Shown: one piece after another, positions 1 to 12,851 of the stretch
Numbering within the stretch: the first letter of the stretch is position 1
Layout of the letters: each line of letters starts with the position of its first letter
NCBI RefSeq assembly: GCF_027744825.2
Contig: NC_071345.1
Coordinates: 7,100,001-7,164,000 of the forward strand
DNA: 64,000 nucleotides
Direction of reading: 5' to 3'
Source of the DNA: Synchiropus splendidus
Lineage: Eukaryota > Chordata > Actinopteri > Syngnathiformes > Callionymidae
Position numbers and translations under genes: made by a program
The notes under the pieces: generated by a model
Told to the model about the DNA's origin: nothing
Seen by the model: only the letters and a program-made list of their open reading frames with translations
Databases searched by the model: none

Positions 1-817
1 ATCATAAAGTTATTATTTAAAAAAAATAAATGGATGGGCCTGACTTCCCTCTCTCTCGAGAAGCTTCCACCAGCTCCACAAGGGGAAGCCAAAATGTTCC
101 AACAGCAACAACACATCGAACCTTAACAGCAAAAACTTAAGCTTGTAGCTAGTCGGGAGTCTGGGCGTTTACATGACTGAAAAGTACTACTACTTTTTGG
201 AAGAATGTCCTGAAGACAGCATTCCGCCTCCCCCCGTTTTCCAATGTACCATAGCTGAATCTGATCAAAATTCATTGATTCAACTCAACGAAATAGCTAT
301 TGTTTCATAGGACTTGTTAACTTGAAGCTTCCATTCTATCCAGTAATGCACAGCTGCCGCCTCTCACAAACTAGTCTCACTTTTATGGTGTGTTGAGAAA
401 AATGGACGGCAATCAACATCGAAACAACACAGGCATTCGATGCTCCTCAGCACCATACTGAATGTAAAAAGTCTCACCAAAGATACTGTAAAAAAGATGT
501 AAAAAAAATAATAAATCTGAGCTAAAAGCGAGTCAAGGAGGCATCCAGACAAGATGCTTGAGCCAGTTGCAGAGTTGCTTGTCCTGGTGCGTGTTAAGTT
601 GATATAAGTTGAGCTAAATTCACAAGTCTGTTCTGACCACTTAAGACCACTTTACCTCAAGTCAGTACCACTTGCTCACAGTGTGAACTCATTGGGAATA
701 GAACTTCTCCAGCTGTGCCGCACGATTGAAGAGCGTTTGTAGAACCCAAAAGTTCAGAGCAGAAATCAAACATGGACGTGTATGAAGTGCTGAATGATTT
801 TGAAAATGGGATGTGTA

Positions 818-831
818 GCGCCACCTGGTGG
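818..831 (-). promoter_or_regulatory. Candidate CTCF binding site
   Basis: Read on the minus strand the sequence is CCACCAGGTGGCGC, a near-consensus match to the vertebrate CTCF core (CCASYAGRKGGC followed by GC). CTCF is an insulator and loop-anchor protein. The motif sits in gene-free DNA about 47 kb upstream of the prox1 start codon. A motif match does not prove occupancy. Confidence 0.45.
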
Positions 832-2090
832 ACTATCCCTAACCATGTGGAAGGGTACTTTATAGCCTCATATTTAAAACGATATGAGTCACAGCTTACA
901 CCGTTACTTCACCTGGATGCCTTTAACATTTCATCACACTTTGCTAGTGCAACCTGCCAATAATTGAGTATGGTCTACTAAGGAAGTAGATGCCACGGCC
1001 GAACATCTCTGCTTCAACTGATCTTCTGGAATGAGACCCATTTTTACCCCCTTTATGAACACAATTGTACTGGTCTATTTCAAACGTACCGTCACTGATC
1101 ACATACTTCCATGAAGTATTGATCATGTACGTCATGCACAAAGGAGGAAACGGAGGCAGCGTTGCAGGAGGTGGTCAGTGAGGCTGTTAAATATATTGTG
1201 ACTGGAGGATGGAGAATTTCCGCCACTGCCCCCTATGGTTTCCGGTGGTATTGCTTTGTTTGGTCGTAAGCTTTGTGGAAATACGGACGAATTGAATGCA
1301 GAGCATGGAAGAAGTCTCCGTCCGTATCCAGATCCGTATAGAACGTTGAGGATTGGTGAGAGAGAGGAACAAAGAAGCTTTCAAATACCAGTTTTGGCCA
1401 AAAGTCCGCTCATCATTTATACACCAGTAAGCTGTTAAATAGGCGGCTGGCCGAGGAATTTCAGACCCTCATAGCTGAGCGGTCTGAGGAGTCTTGGCTG
1501 TCTGAGGCATGGAAGGGTTTAATGAAGAGGTCGACGTAAGAAAGAAAGACAGACGAGTGTTTTAAGCCTTGTTAAGGAGATCATTGTCTTTGTGTGCGGC
1601 CATTAGACGCACTTGAACGTTCCATTTAGCCTTTAGCATTTAGCCTCCAAGTCGCCACACAAGTCACAGATCTGGACCACTCACCGTCTCTGACACCTCT
1701 TTCGACTGTTTGTGTTTACCGATTGGTTCGGAAAAGAGAAACAGTCAATAATCTGTTTTCCCAAACGATTTTTAATCACCATTTCAAATATTTGTGCCGA
1801 CGCTTGTGTGGAGTCATGTCCTTTAGGATTTGAGATGGCCACAAACAACAGGAGCACGGGCAGAAAAAAAAAAAAAAGATCAACAAACAGGCGAAGCAGA
1901 GAGACAGAACAGTTTGAGGATGAGCGCTGCTAATCCTGACCTCAGCTAATGCTAATGCAAATGCGTGTTTATCAAATATGTAATCGACATTAGTTAGAAA
2001 AACAAGGATCTGCCAGCACTCTGCTCTTTGTTCCGTGATTGTGGAAGAGGGAGATTAAGATGGGCTTTAGCGACACTCAGATGGATGGAA

Positions 2091-2111
2091 GGAGAGAGAG
2101 AGAGAGAGAGA
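2091..2111. repeat. (GA)n microsatellite
   Basis: An uninterrupted AG dinucleotide run of about 20 bases inside purine-rich DNA. Confidence 0.9.
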
Positions 2112-4646
2112 TGGAGGGAACGGATGGATGCACTTATTCACCATCAAGGAGAGAAATGAACCTTTGGAGCAGAATCTTTTTCATTAGCCAAAATTAATCC
2201 AGTCACGTTGAGATGTGTTCTCGTCATGATGAAAACACAAAATGTATTTGACTTAGATTCAAATGTACAAAAAAAACCCAATACGATAGAAAATACAAAC
2301 TGGCAAAAACATTTTTAATCTTTTCCATTTAGATTAAAAACAAAGAATCACAATGCTGGAACTGCACCACCAGTTGTGGATTAAATCTTGCTTCCTTTGC
2401 GCAGTTTGTTTATTGTTCTACGAACTCTGATTTCCTCCCACCATCCGTACCCAATGACTCGTGATTCACCTTGTAGTAGTTCATCGATTCAGCGTTGGTT
2501 CACTTTCTCATTTTGGGCCATTCCGTGACAGTAATGTGTCATTGAAAACTCAGATATATGACAGTCCATTTTAAGTGTGAAGAAGAGCATTTTGTATTTT
2601 TATTGACGGTAAATACATTTTTCTGTCGCTTAACCATGTACGAACAGAAAACATCTATGCACGAGACAACTGCTGTTCGATGTATATCCGACAACGCTTC
2701 AGTGTAATGATCACACAGTGAGATGATGCTATTAGCGCCGCAGTGATTTTTTAAAAGGGTGAGAACATTTGCATGATGACATAGGGTCAGAACTTGTGTG
2801 CCTCCTCCGGGCATCCAGAGACGGCGGGGTAACCTATATTTTTTGGCAAGGTTGAGTCATCACTGGGCTGTTGTTCTTTGACTGCGTTGTACCTGTAGGC
2901 TCTCACACCGTCCTGACTCGGATTGTCCTCTTTTGCTCCCCCCCTCTACCTTTTCTCCTTGTTTTTCCCTCTTGTTTCCATGCTTTCGTATTCCCCCTCC
3001 ACTTTCTCTGCCCACCTCTTCCTTCATCCTTCTTTTCCTTTGTCCACTCTGGGATAAAGCAGAGATCCTGCTGTGCTGTGTGTTGCCCACCAGGTTGCCA
3101 GGTTTGTTGCGGTAATTGAGGTCATTGGAAGACATCCTGACCTGACCAACGGCAGTTGTTCCACATGTTTTTACGCCTGTTTTCAGTGGCTGAATAGACA
3201 CAACTTAAATCGCAAATAGCCATGTAACCAAGGTACACGGAATCAAGGTGAAAATCTTTTTATTTATTAGTAGCCTTTGCAATTCTCTTAATATGCAGAG
3301 TTGACCACTGAAAGAACGACTGCCCCCCATTAAAAAAAAGCATAGTTATGTGAATTACAAAACTCTACACTTCGTCTTATGTCGAATATCTGCCAGTCAA
3401 GTTGTAATACACTCAACAGCTGTGGTGTTATGACCAAGCTTGTGCGGATCGGAATTTTAAAAGCACCTTTATTGACGCATTACTTTAACAAAAAAATAAA
3501 TAAATAACAAAAAAACAGTGATTCAATTCTGCACTTGCTGCCAACACCTTCACACAATCATCAACTTCACATTACTCTCCAAACTCCTAAACTCTCCCCT
3601 GATGAAACACCTCCAGCGAGCCTTGAGGCCTTTGGATCTTCTCTGTGCGGGTGGAACGTGGCCAGATCCCTGGTGACACCTGAGTCTTGGCAGAGCTCCT
3701 GGTGTACAGTAGCTGTTTACGGATTTTTAAATCCAACAATCTCTGTTGTCTAACAATTCCCACCTGCAACCAACTGGCTGCCCGCTGCACTTGGGTTTTC
3801 TACGTCTGAAACTTCCGCTCGCTGCTTCACGCTCCATCATAAAAACCAATGTCGAAGCCGTTTGATCTCAGAAACACAACTTTTTCTTCTGTTGTGTTGC
3901 CGCTATTTCACATTGTCTGAGCGGCTAATAAACATACTTCACATGCAACATCTCTGAAGTGTATTTCATTGTTCCTCAAGTGGGGAGACGAGTGTCAGTG
4001 CTCTCCACATGATGTCCATTGGCACATCTCCTGAAACAATATGATTCCCCCACACCACATCACCCGCGTGTTTTTAGAAACGCCAGACCTTGACCACTTA
4101 CGGCTGGAAAGAAAATTACCTGAGCACAAAGCGGCCGCTCTTGTCTACACCCTAAAACACATCATGGCGCTCTTGTCGGAGCAAGTGGAGGGTCTATTAT
4201 AAACAATTATTTTAGCCCTTCACGGACAGTTTGGTCTTTGTGATGCATTGTGCTTTTGAGCAAAGAAGTATGGGCGGCAATCAGTGGAGGAGCAGAGCGG
4301 TCAAGGTAAGGCTGCTGGATGATCTAAACACATATGTTTGTGGGATGAAGGAGAGGGAGGCGTAAAGGGGAGAAAGATATTGATGCATGGCATTGCGTTT
4401 GCATGAAGGTTGATTATGAAACAAGTACAGAGGAAAGCTCTCCGGAGGGAGCACGGGTTGTTTCGTGAGCAGGGCCCACTCCGACCCAAGGATTGTTCGA
4501 CTCTATAACATTTGTTGGTGAAATATCAGTGGGTGATATAACTAAGCCGACATTTTCTTCTCCAGCATTCTTCCTCATGTCCACTGTCGCGCACCGTCAC
4601 GATGTCAGTTCTGCCTTAAGATTGTGCGGAGAATATAGCAGAATCA

Positions 4647-5067
4647 ATGTAGGTCAGAGGTGGGCAGTTACATTTCTGTGACTGTTGTCAGGGGCCATCA
4701 TGCCAAAAGAAAAGCGGCGAGGGCTAAGACAGGTTACGGAAAAAAAAGGACGAAATGAACCACTAAAAATTCAATCGAAGCAAGGATATTAAGAAGTGCA
4801 AATATGGTATGAAACCTATAAAATATTCCATTTAATATGCAATTTAATTTGAATATGAATAATAAAACTATAGCACAAATATCTATGAAATATTAAGTAT
4901 ATTTTTACTTACTTACTATATTTTTTCATTTTTACTCCTGAACATGTTACTGTTGAAATAGTAATGCTAAGAAAGAAACAAGCCAAAAAGTTCATCAGTT
5001 GTGTAGTTTTAGTCTGACCTCATGAGGGCCGCATGTGGCCCCCCGGGCCACACTTATGTATGTAGGT
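4647..5067 (+). mobile_element. Non-autonomous hAT-like DNA transposon with 8-base target duplication
   Basis: The element (4655-5059) begins CAGAGGTGGGCA and ends in the GGGCCGCATGTGGCCC type sequence typical of teleost hAT-derived repeats. It is flanked on both sides by ATGTAGGT (4647-4654 and 5060-5067), an 8-base direct repeat as expected for a hAT target-site duplication. The right terminal inverted repeat is decayed. The interior is AT-rich with no transposase reading frame, so it depends on a transposase supplied in trans. A related copy lies at 16492-16963. Confidence 0.75.
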
Positions 5068-5378
5068 GATCAAATTCCTTTATGCTGAATTATAGTTTAT
5101 AATTATATTTTCAATTCCACAGTTCACAAAAAATAAATTTGCGAATGTCAAGCAGCCAAGATGAGGAACTCTTCCCCCTAAGTCTGTGACCATGGTTGAT
5201 CACAGAAGTAGGCTGAACAGTCATGTGTCTGTGTCAGTCGGCTGTGATGAAGCAAGAGCTGAGCCAAAAATGTTCCTATAGTGGTGTTGGACACCTCAGG
5301 ACCATCGACAAATGTAGGTCTTTTGTACTGTAAATAAGGATGAAGGGAAAAGGAAAATTATGTCTAATAGTAAAAAAG

Positions 5379-5865
5379 TACTGTAATTTCCAGACCGTGC
5401 AGTTTATACTACAATTCGGCTGCCATGTCGATTTTTACTGGCTAAAGTGCGTCATGCTGCCAAAATATTAAACTTGGTCACATCAAACCAATGTAAGCAC
5501 ACACGTTTTATTTATCTTCAACCACTCAAAATGTGCTGTTTTCACTTGCGTATCCACAGCTCCGCCCACAGAGCTGATCTCCTGGAGGACCGGAGACGAG
5601 AAACAGCAGCTGAGACCAGCTGTGGTGTTGGAACTTTGGACATGTGGCCGGAAAAAAAAAACGCATTTTGAGCGCTTTAATGTCAATAAAAGATGTGAGT
5701 CGTTCATGGTTCAAGTTCAGAACATTGCCCAGTTTTTTTCCTGAGTCAGTCTCCATGCTGGACTGAATTAGTTTAGAAGTGATCGTCAAGAATTTTTAAG
5801 CTTCAACGTTGCATACAGCACCACTGCACCCGTGGCTTATAGACCAGTGTGACTCATGCATGAAC
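5379..5865 (+). mobile_element. MITE with TACTGTAATTTCC terminus, copy 1
   Basis: The left end reads TACTGTAATTTCC (5379-5391). The interior shares the block AACGCATTTTGAGCG followed by TTTAA.GTCAATAAAA with a second copy near 34445. Near 5831 there is GTGGCTTATAGACC, typical of the 'cggcttatag' terminal repeats found in many fish genomes. There is no transposase. The right boundary is estimated from the second copy, whose right end is intact. Confidence 0.6.
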
Positions 5866-7218
5866 AAGCTCTGTTTTCCTTCATAAATTTTGTGGGTGAC
5901 ACTCTATATTCCGTACTTTGCTGAAAACTTTCAAAGAAAAGTTTTTAATACTGAAATTAAATCGTAGTGTTGTGTTTGGATCGTGCGGTGTGTAAGAAGT
6001 AGGGGATGTGATAGCGATGTGGGGGTAAAAAAGGACAGATTTAAGAGACACAAAGTGAGAAAGAGAGGTGTGAGACGCGTGGGTGGACGCCGGGCATGGT
6101 GGCAATAGGCACAGGGGCTTAATGAGAGGTTAGCCAGAGGAGAAATGGAGCAAGGGCAGAGAGATGGTTGCAAGGAGAGGGAGAGGTGAGAAGAAGGGAG
6201 GGAGTGAGTGATAGATGGTGCAGTGGAAGCGAGAGAATAGGGAGAGGGAGGAAGGTTGGGATGTGGAAAACAGAAGCAGTAAACAAAAAGCCAAGAATAG
6301 CGTCCAGGTGTGGGAAGTGAAGAAGCAGGTGAGGAGGACAGGGATAGAAGCAGAGGACGTGGACTGCATCTGTCTCCCACAACTTGTTCGCCAAGTTCAT
6401 TGGCGGACTGAAAGGCAAACACTGGAGAAGGAAAAGCCACACTTGAAATATCCACCTCTGTCATGCTAATGGGATAAAAAGAGGGACAAACAAAACTGGC
6501 TGTGTCCCAAATTATGAAGGAGTTTGGGACGGCACCTTGTCTCCTCCTCCATATCATAACCAGCATCGCACAATAAGGGTGATGTATCGCCGGGGGTTAG
6601 ACGTGCCCTTGTCAGAGCCCTGTGTCTGAAAGTGCTGATGGATGGAGTGATGAGAGGAAAAGTTAAAGCAGGGGAAGGAAAACAGGTGATGCTGAGGCGA
6701 CAATGATGTAGTGATAGTGTTCGCCACATCTTGGACCAAGGTGTGGAAGGGAAACCACGAGGCAAGATAAAAGCTTCTTATCATCGAACCAGATATTGTC
6801 TGCTGAGAAAAACACACATCAGATAGCATCACCTGCTTCCATCTCATGTGCTCTAAGGCCTTTTTGTCTCCTCCAGTCAAACCCTGCAGGCACTGAGGCA
6901 TCCCCTTGTGTGGCAAGGACCCAGATCAGACTCGCACACCAGCAGTGGTGGCCCATGGGCGACTATCGCTCCTGGAGAACAACCCTCAAACTCCCCTTAT
7001 TTAATTGCAATAGCAAGTGATTATGTGCGTTTATCCCCTGCATCTATGTTTTTTGTGCAAGTGCTGTTAAGTCTGTAGCCAGAAGGTTTCCAAAGGGGTC
7101 TGTTTCAATTAGAAACGGTAAGATAAGCAAATTCCCAGCAAAGCCTTGTGGGTGTTCGAGGCAGGAAGAGTCACTGCCACTGATTTTTCAATTCATTACA
7201 CAGTATATTTTCTATGTA
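5866..7218. other. Gene-free DNA with purine-rich tract
   Basis: A strongly purine-rich stretch at about 6000-6330 (GGGAGAGG-like blocks) keeps stop codons rare on the minus strand and creates a 211-codon frame rich in S, P, L and F. That composition is explained by the tract and I do not call it a gene. I recognise nothing else here. Confidence 0.6.
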
Positions 7219-7440
7219 AAGGTAACATCCGACTTACGACCGGGATCAGTTCCGACCAACCGATTGGACCTAAGTCGAATTCCATTCAAAATGGCCAACG
7301 CGAGGGTTATAGGTGCTACTGTAGTGGTAGATGGCTGTGTGAGAGTGAGATGCTGGGATACTGTGCTGCCGTAACTGCCGTACGTGATGCCGGGCTGCAA
7401 CGTGCTGGGTGTACACACAATGTGTTTTCACGCTGAATAC
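7219..7440 (-). mobile_element. Tigger/pogo-like MITE, truncated copy
   Basis: The sequence starts after a TA with AAGGTAACATCCGACTTACG, then continues with GGGATCAGTTCCGACC and AAAATGGCCAACG. It matches the reverse complement of the complete element at 11632-11935 over about 200 bases. The far terminal repeat is missing or unrecognisable. There is no coding capacity. The strand is given relative to the 11.6 kb copy. Confidence 0.75.
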
Positions 7441-9382
7441 AGAGGCAAAATGGTTGAATGGTACGGAGACTTCATGGAGACAATGGCTGGTTTGTTTGTG
7501 AATGGAATAACAAAATAAATGATCGTATTACAGTGAAATGTTCAGAATAATAATTCAATTTTGGTGGGTTTTGCGAACTTTTTTCGGCAGTATGGCTTCA
7601 AGAAACCTTGTATCTCTGTGGTAGGAGCACCTTAATGCTACTGCCACCTGCTGTCCGGTTGAGCTCATTGCGCTCAATAGCATATTTGAAATGCTAGGCC
7701 ACGGGCAACGTTATTGGGTTAAGATAAAAACCACATTGAGGGAGGAAATAAGCAGCAGTGGTCTCAGTTTTCCCTTTCTTTTGTGGAATTCTTTTCCAGT
7801 GTGAAATATTTTGATTTAATTCTACATTTTGACTGGTTCTAGAGTTACCGTTCTGGAGCACTTAGACTTATGTGCCCTTGTGCTTAAGACAAAGATGCTC
7901 GGGCGCACCACCAAGTTGACCTTCAGTTCTGACTGCAACCCAACAGACATGGAGTCCATCTGTAACTCCAGGAATATTAAGAAGGATCTGGCTTGACCAC
8001 AGTGTCATTGATAACAGCCGTAGAAGATAAGAATCATTGAAAACTAAAACTTGTATTGATATGTTGGTTGAGGCAGGGCGCCTGCAGGAATCCGCAAAGT
8101 AGGGCAACTTTTATTGTGGGCTGATAAAGCAGATGTTATTGAGGAACAGAAGAAGGGGAGGGGGCACTATCCTCAAACAGGACAGTCCACTACAAGTGTG
8201 TATGTGATTGTGTGTGTGTACAAAACGCACTTGTGACATAGAGCATTATTGACAAGCAGAGCTCATGCCCCTGAGAAAACCTTCAGAATTCAATCTCATT
8301 GATTCCCCCAGAAGATTGGAGGACGCTGTCCCTGGTTCAAACCCTGAGTCATTACACACACATGCACACATACACAACAAGCGCACAATGGCATTGACGT
8401 TTATAAGCAGAGGAGAAGATCGCACGTTGTTGCCGAAATGTTTGAAGCAAGAAAAGCACTTGTCTTTTTTAAACATGCCAAGTATTCATAGAAGCACTTA
8501 AACAGCTCTGAGCCCTTTAAATGTTTTCATGTTAAGTGCTACTCTGACTCATTTCTATAGCTCCCACACTCCACGTCCTTGTGAGAGTATGTTCCACGGA
8601 GTCCGTTCAGACTTGCACGTGTGTGAGATCTGAAGGAGGAGGAAGCGACGGTGGTGGGTGTCGAGGGGTGTCGGCGGTGCGCTTGTGTTGGGGTGGATGG
8701 GTGGCACAGAGTCCATGTGTTGTATGACCTTGGTCACTGCTGAGGGGACCTAGTTTCTTGCCAAGCCAATCAATAAGCTAAACAGGCGGAGGATGGCTAT
8801 TTGGAGCATGGGAAGCCAAACTCAAATACTGATAGGTTATCTGTCTGTCCCAGCACCACTTCTGTGCAAATATTGGACCAGCACATTTTTCACGGTGACT
8901 TGCATTTGGAAAAAAAAAAGGCGGAAAATTAGAGGGACAGAGAAAAACGAGTGGGGGGGAGTTGAGAACAGATACGGTTGAGTGGATAAGTTGCAGGGGG
9001 GAACATCCCTCCGCCCTCCTCCACTCTTCTGTCAGACCCCCGGATCCTACAACCAACAAGTGCATCTCTCTCTCTGCCTCTCCCTGGGGCAAGCGCAAAG
9101 TGGAGGACAAAACAAATTTCGCAAGTAGACAATGAACAGTAGCAAGAATGGAAAGGACCTCAAATGAAGTTCTCTTACAGTGGGATTTCAATGGAAACAC
9201 TTGAGTTGTTTGTGGATGACAGTGGGCTTGTCAGCGTGTGCACCTTTGCTGTGATCTTTCTTGGCCTGAGTTTCATTTATACCCAAGTCCATGACTCTGC
9301 GCTCCGTCATTGTGGAGCTCCAGGAGTTTACAAATGTATTTGACTTGGATTACATTGTATTGCAGTCGCTCTACTGCACTGT
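7441..9382. other. Gene-free DNA
   Basis: No gene, RNA gene or clear mobile element is recognised. It contains short GT-rich patches near 8200-8230 and a CT/GA-rich segment near 8990-9080. Confidence 0.5.
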
Positions 9383-9845
9383 TGCGCGTAAGAGACAGCT
9401 GAGCCAAAAGTCAAAGCTCTCTATTTACTCATCAATCTTTGTCCCGTCCCTCACCCTTGGCCATGAGCTGTGGGTCATGACTGAAAGATCAAGGTCTCGG
9501 ATACAAGCGGCTGAAATGAGTTTTCTCCGACTGGTGGCTGGTGTCTCTCTTGGATGTACTGTAGGCTGAGGACTTCTGTCACTCGGGAGAGACTGGGACT
9601 AGAGCCACTGCTTCTCTGCATTGAGAGCATTGAGGTGGTTCAGGCATCTCATGAGGAAACCCCCAGGATGGTTCCCTTTGAAGGTCCTTCAGGCTGGGAG
9701 GAGACCAAGGGGTCGACCCAGGTGGAGGGATTATATCTCTTCAATGGGCCTGGGAATCCCCCAGTCGGAGGTGGTGCGGAGAAGCTTCTGAAGCTGCCCC
9801 TGCGACCCGGCAACGGATCAGCGGATGAGGATGGATGGACTGTTA
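9383..9845 (+). mobile_element. 3' fragment of a teleost LINE (reverse transcriptase C-terminal part)
   Basis: Conceptual translation gives KLSIYSSIFVPSLT, GHELWVMTERSRSRIQAAE and MSFLRLVAGVSL, then in shifted frames VTRERLGLEPLLLCIE and a GRRPRGRP-like tract. It ends near GATGAGGATGGATGGA, a common LINE tail. This is the region after the polymerase core of a non-LTR reverse transcriptase that is very common in fish genomes. An in-frame stop (about 9567) and several frameshifts show it is dead. I cannot assign the LINE clade with certainty. Confidence 0.85.
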
Positions 9846-11454
9846 TTCATGCCTATTCAGTTTGATCAGATTTCAGTAGTTCCCTCATCCTAGTGACATC
9901 AGGGAGCAGTGGCTGAGATCCAACCATGCCAGATTGTTGATGCAGCTCCTCCAATGATCTGGAGACTCCTGGGAACCAAGGAGGGATGTCCAGGCCACTG
10001 CAACCACCTTACGATCGAACAGTCTTTTCTTTTTAGTGCAAATTCCAAACACATCTCCAAGCAACTGTCTGTCCGACCTTCCTTCTGTCTGTTCATCCAT
10101 CCATTTATCTATACCGGAAGCAAAGTGTTTTCTCAACTCAAAGTGAAACTCCTCTTGAACTCACAATATGTACTCGAGTGTGTCCATACTTCTGTGTGTA
10201 TGTGTGTGGATTTCTAAGTGATCTGTTGATGGCAGTTGGGTCTGATCAATAATGGATGCATAGCACATGCCAACAATTGTATCACAGCCACTCTGAGGAG
10301 CCACAAATGTGAGCGAGCACGTGGCCTGCGTGCCCACATTAATGAGTGAAGGAATCATCGCAGGCCGTCCCTTCAACGCAGGAACACGACGGAGCGCACA
10401 GCGAGGGGTGCGCGTCTGCTATCAGGTGTAGTCAGTCAGTACGGCGGAGAACAATGGCTTCAAGAGCCGAGCGCAGCGAAACCATATCAATTATTAGAGA
10501 GGAGCGATCAAAGCACGACTGTGGCATGAAATAAATGAATGAAGGCTGGAAAAAAAACACAACCATCTGGGTGGAAACCTTCCCATGACAGATGACAAGC
10601 TTCTATCTTTGTCTGTTTGTCGTCTTTAGTGTTTAGATTTTCAGTAAATATGTGCCCATAAATATAGTTATTGAATGTACCTGTAACATACATTAGCAAG
10701 CTTTTTCTGCTCCATGTCTCTAACAGATGACCCTGGTCATAATGGTAGCCTCTTGTCCGTGTCAAAACAAACTTTCCTCTCTTCATTTTGGACGGTGCCC
10801 TGCTTTGGCAGGCCTGTGAAGGCACGCGGCTGCAGACTGTGATGGTGTTTGGGAGCAGCAGTGGCCCCTTTTCTCTGTCTCCAGATCTGCGGCCAGCTGA
10901 AACAGTCTAATGCTGTTGTCTTCCTGTTTCAGCTCCTCCGCCCGGCTCTGGCTGCTGTCCCCCGTCCCCTCTCCTCCAGTTCAATCCCGATCTCGCTCTC
11001 CCTCTTTCCTCTCCTCTCGGTGACACTGGGCAATGGTCCCCTCCCTGACCATCTGGGCCTCTCCTTAAACACTGTGTGAGTGTGTATGCGCGGACAATTG
11101 TGAGGAGAGTTTGAGAGCAGGCTTCTCTCAGGAGGGCATCTATGTGTATGTCTGTGTTTGTGTGTGTCAGTAAAAGAGTCTTCCTTCGCCAGGTGGACAG
11201 CTGCTACTTAGCAGCTTTAGAGTCCAGCCAGCAAAGTCACAGAGAGGAAGCTGGCACTCTTATTAACCCTTTATTCTCAGTGTTCACAGAGGACAGCCGC
11301 GGCTTTTGATTTTCACGACGCATTTATTCCCAGGGAAAAAAAAAGTAGCCTGCGTATTTTTCTTTCATATATTTTGCTTGTGTCTGACAAGTAGACGGAA
11401 GTGGTCAGACAGCTGCAGAAGGGTTTTATCGTGGCTCTTGAGTACATAAATACA
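9846..11454. other. Gene-free DNA
   Basis: No gene is recognised. A CT-rich segment lies at about 10930-11040. The rest is mixed composition with GT-rich patches near 10190 and 11150. Confidence 0.5.
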
Positions 11455-11631
11455 ACCAGTCGTGTGTCAAACTCAAGGCCGGGGGGCTGAAATCGGCCCG
11501 CCAAGTCATTTAACGTGGCCTGCCTTTAAATAGTAGCTACTGTCCATCTACAATGCATGTTGGTATCATGACCCAAGATATCGTGGTGTTCAAGTGGCTG
11601 TGAAAAACTGCTGTGCCTCAAAAACAATATA
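11455..11631 (+). mobile_element. hAT-like repeat, left part, interrupted by a MITE
   Basis: GTGTGTCAAACTCAAGGCC, followed by GGCCCGCCAAGTCATTTAACGTGGCCTGC as a GGCC-rich block, matches the widespread vertebrate 'TCAAACTCAAGGCCC' hAT-type end. The sequence appears to resume after 11937 (TGAGGCAGAGTCGG), so the MITE inserted into it. There is no open reading frame. Confidence 0.6.
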
Positions 11632-11937
11632 CAAGTAACATCCGACTTACGACCTGCTCGACTTACATCCACCCGTACTCATGACCACGGCCAGCAGATG
11701 CTTTTTTAATTTTTTTTATTCAATGTCTGGCACCGCAGCACATTGCAGCCTGGCATCGTATACGACAGTTACAGCAACACAGTATCCCAGCATCTCACTG
11801 TCACACAGCCATCTACCACTACAGTCGTACCTATAACCCTCCGTTGGCTATTTTGAATGGCATTCGACTTATGTCCAATCCGAGTTACGACTGGTTGGTC
11901 GGAACCGATCCCGATCGTAAGTCGGATGTTACTTGTA
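11630..11937 (+). mobile_element. Complete Tigger/pogo-like MITE with TA target duplication
   Basis: A 304-base element (11632-11935) has perfect terminal inverted repeats of 21 bases beginning CAAGTAACATCCGACTTACG at both ends. It is flanked by TA on each side (11630-11631 and 11936-11937), the duplication expected for Tc1/mariner/pogo superfamily elements. Near the right end the motif GGTTCCGACC, read in reverse, resembles Tigger-type termini. There is no transposase. A partner copy in opposite orientation lies at 7219-7440. Confidence 0.85.
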
Positions 11938-12404
11938 TGAGGCAGAGTCGGTTGTAAAAACAGCATTTATAACATCCATATAGTTATTGCTTTACTTAAA
12001 AACAAAAACAACTTTTGATGCAAAAGTTACTTTAAATATGAATGAATGATATTATAGTTAATATTAATAATAATTCAAATGGAAGCCTGCTGGACCAAAC
12101 ACTGATCAAATGCATATACAAATATACATTTCAAATACAAAATTCTGATCATATTTTATGACACATTCATGAATTGTGCTGTTCTAATATCCTCGCTTGA
12201 CTGAGTTTCAGTGAGTGGCTCTACTCTGAGTCCCTCATGAATCACAGAGCTTCTCAGTAGAATGAGATGTGCTCGCAATATTAAGTGACTTGTGTGTACA
12301 AACAATATTTTACATCGACAGTCAAAGTCTGGCGATACCAGCAACTGGCCAGATACACGCCACTCTTGGCTCCGAGGGCATGTACATTGTATGAGTGTAT
12401 GCTC

Positions 12405-12425
12405 TGTGTGTGTGTGTGTGTGTGT
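12405..12425. repeat. (TG)n microsatellite
   Basis: A pure TG run of about 21 bases. Confidence 0.9.
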
Positions 12426-12851
12426 TTGAGAGCCTGGCAGTCAGATTTAATACCCTTATCCGTCCCCGCGGTCCGGTCATTGTCTAGCCCTTAAATGGAG
12501 GTTTAGTCTGAGCAGCGCAGGCCGTGCTGGATGAGCTTAATCAAACCATTAGAGTGCTGAGCTCTGAGGAGCGTCTCACCACCTCCTACCGAGATACGCT
12601 TTAAGAAGCAGCGGCGGCGCCAAACACCCCAACCTCGGGATTAGCGTTGTCAATCCCACTCCTGTTTAAGTTTCGTCTGTGAGCCTTTCTTCAGGTCTAT
12701 GTTTGTGTTGGGATGGGTGACTCTCTTCATCGTGATAGGTGCTTAAACATCAAAAAAACCAGGCGCTAACTTTTCATATTGGGTTGTATTTGGTTTCGAC
12801 TTTGTTGAAAATGAGTCCCTGGTGAAGAAGACATTGAAGGTGCAAGGTCAT

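Larger units (their letters stand above)
1..4646. other. Gene-free upstream DNA
   Basis: I see no coding gene here. The short open frames have no recognisable domain, no splice context and biased composition. The stretch contains a (GA)n run at about 2091-2111, CT-rich DNA at about 2930-3050, and a good CTCF-type motif at 818-831 that is listed separately. It is the far upstream part of the prox1 regulatory domain if no other gene intervenes. Confidence 0.6.

Noticed and set aside
5931..6566. 211-codon open frame on the minus strand, the longest outside prox1
   Set aside because: It lies over a purine-rich tract. The predicted peptide is S/P/L/F-rich low complexity, two other minus frames are also open there, and no domain is recognisable.
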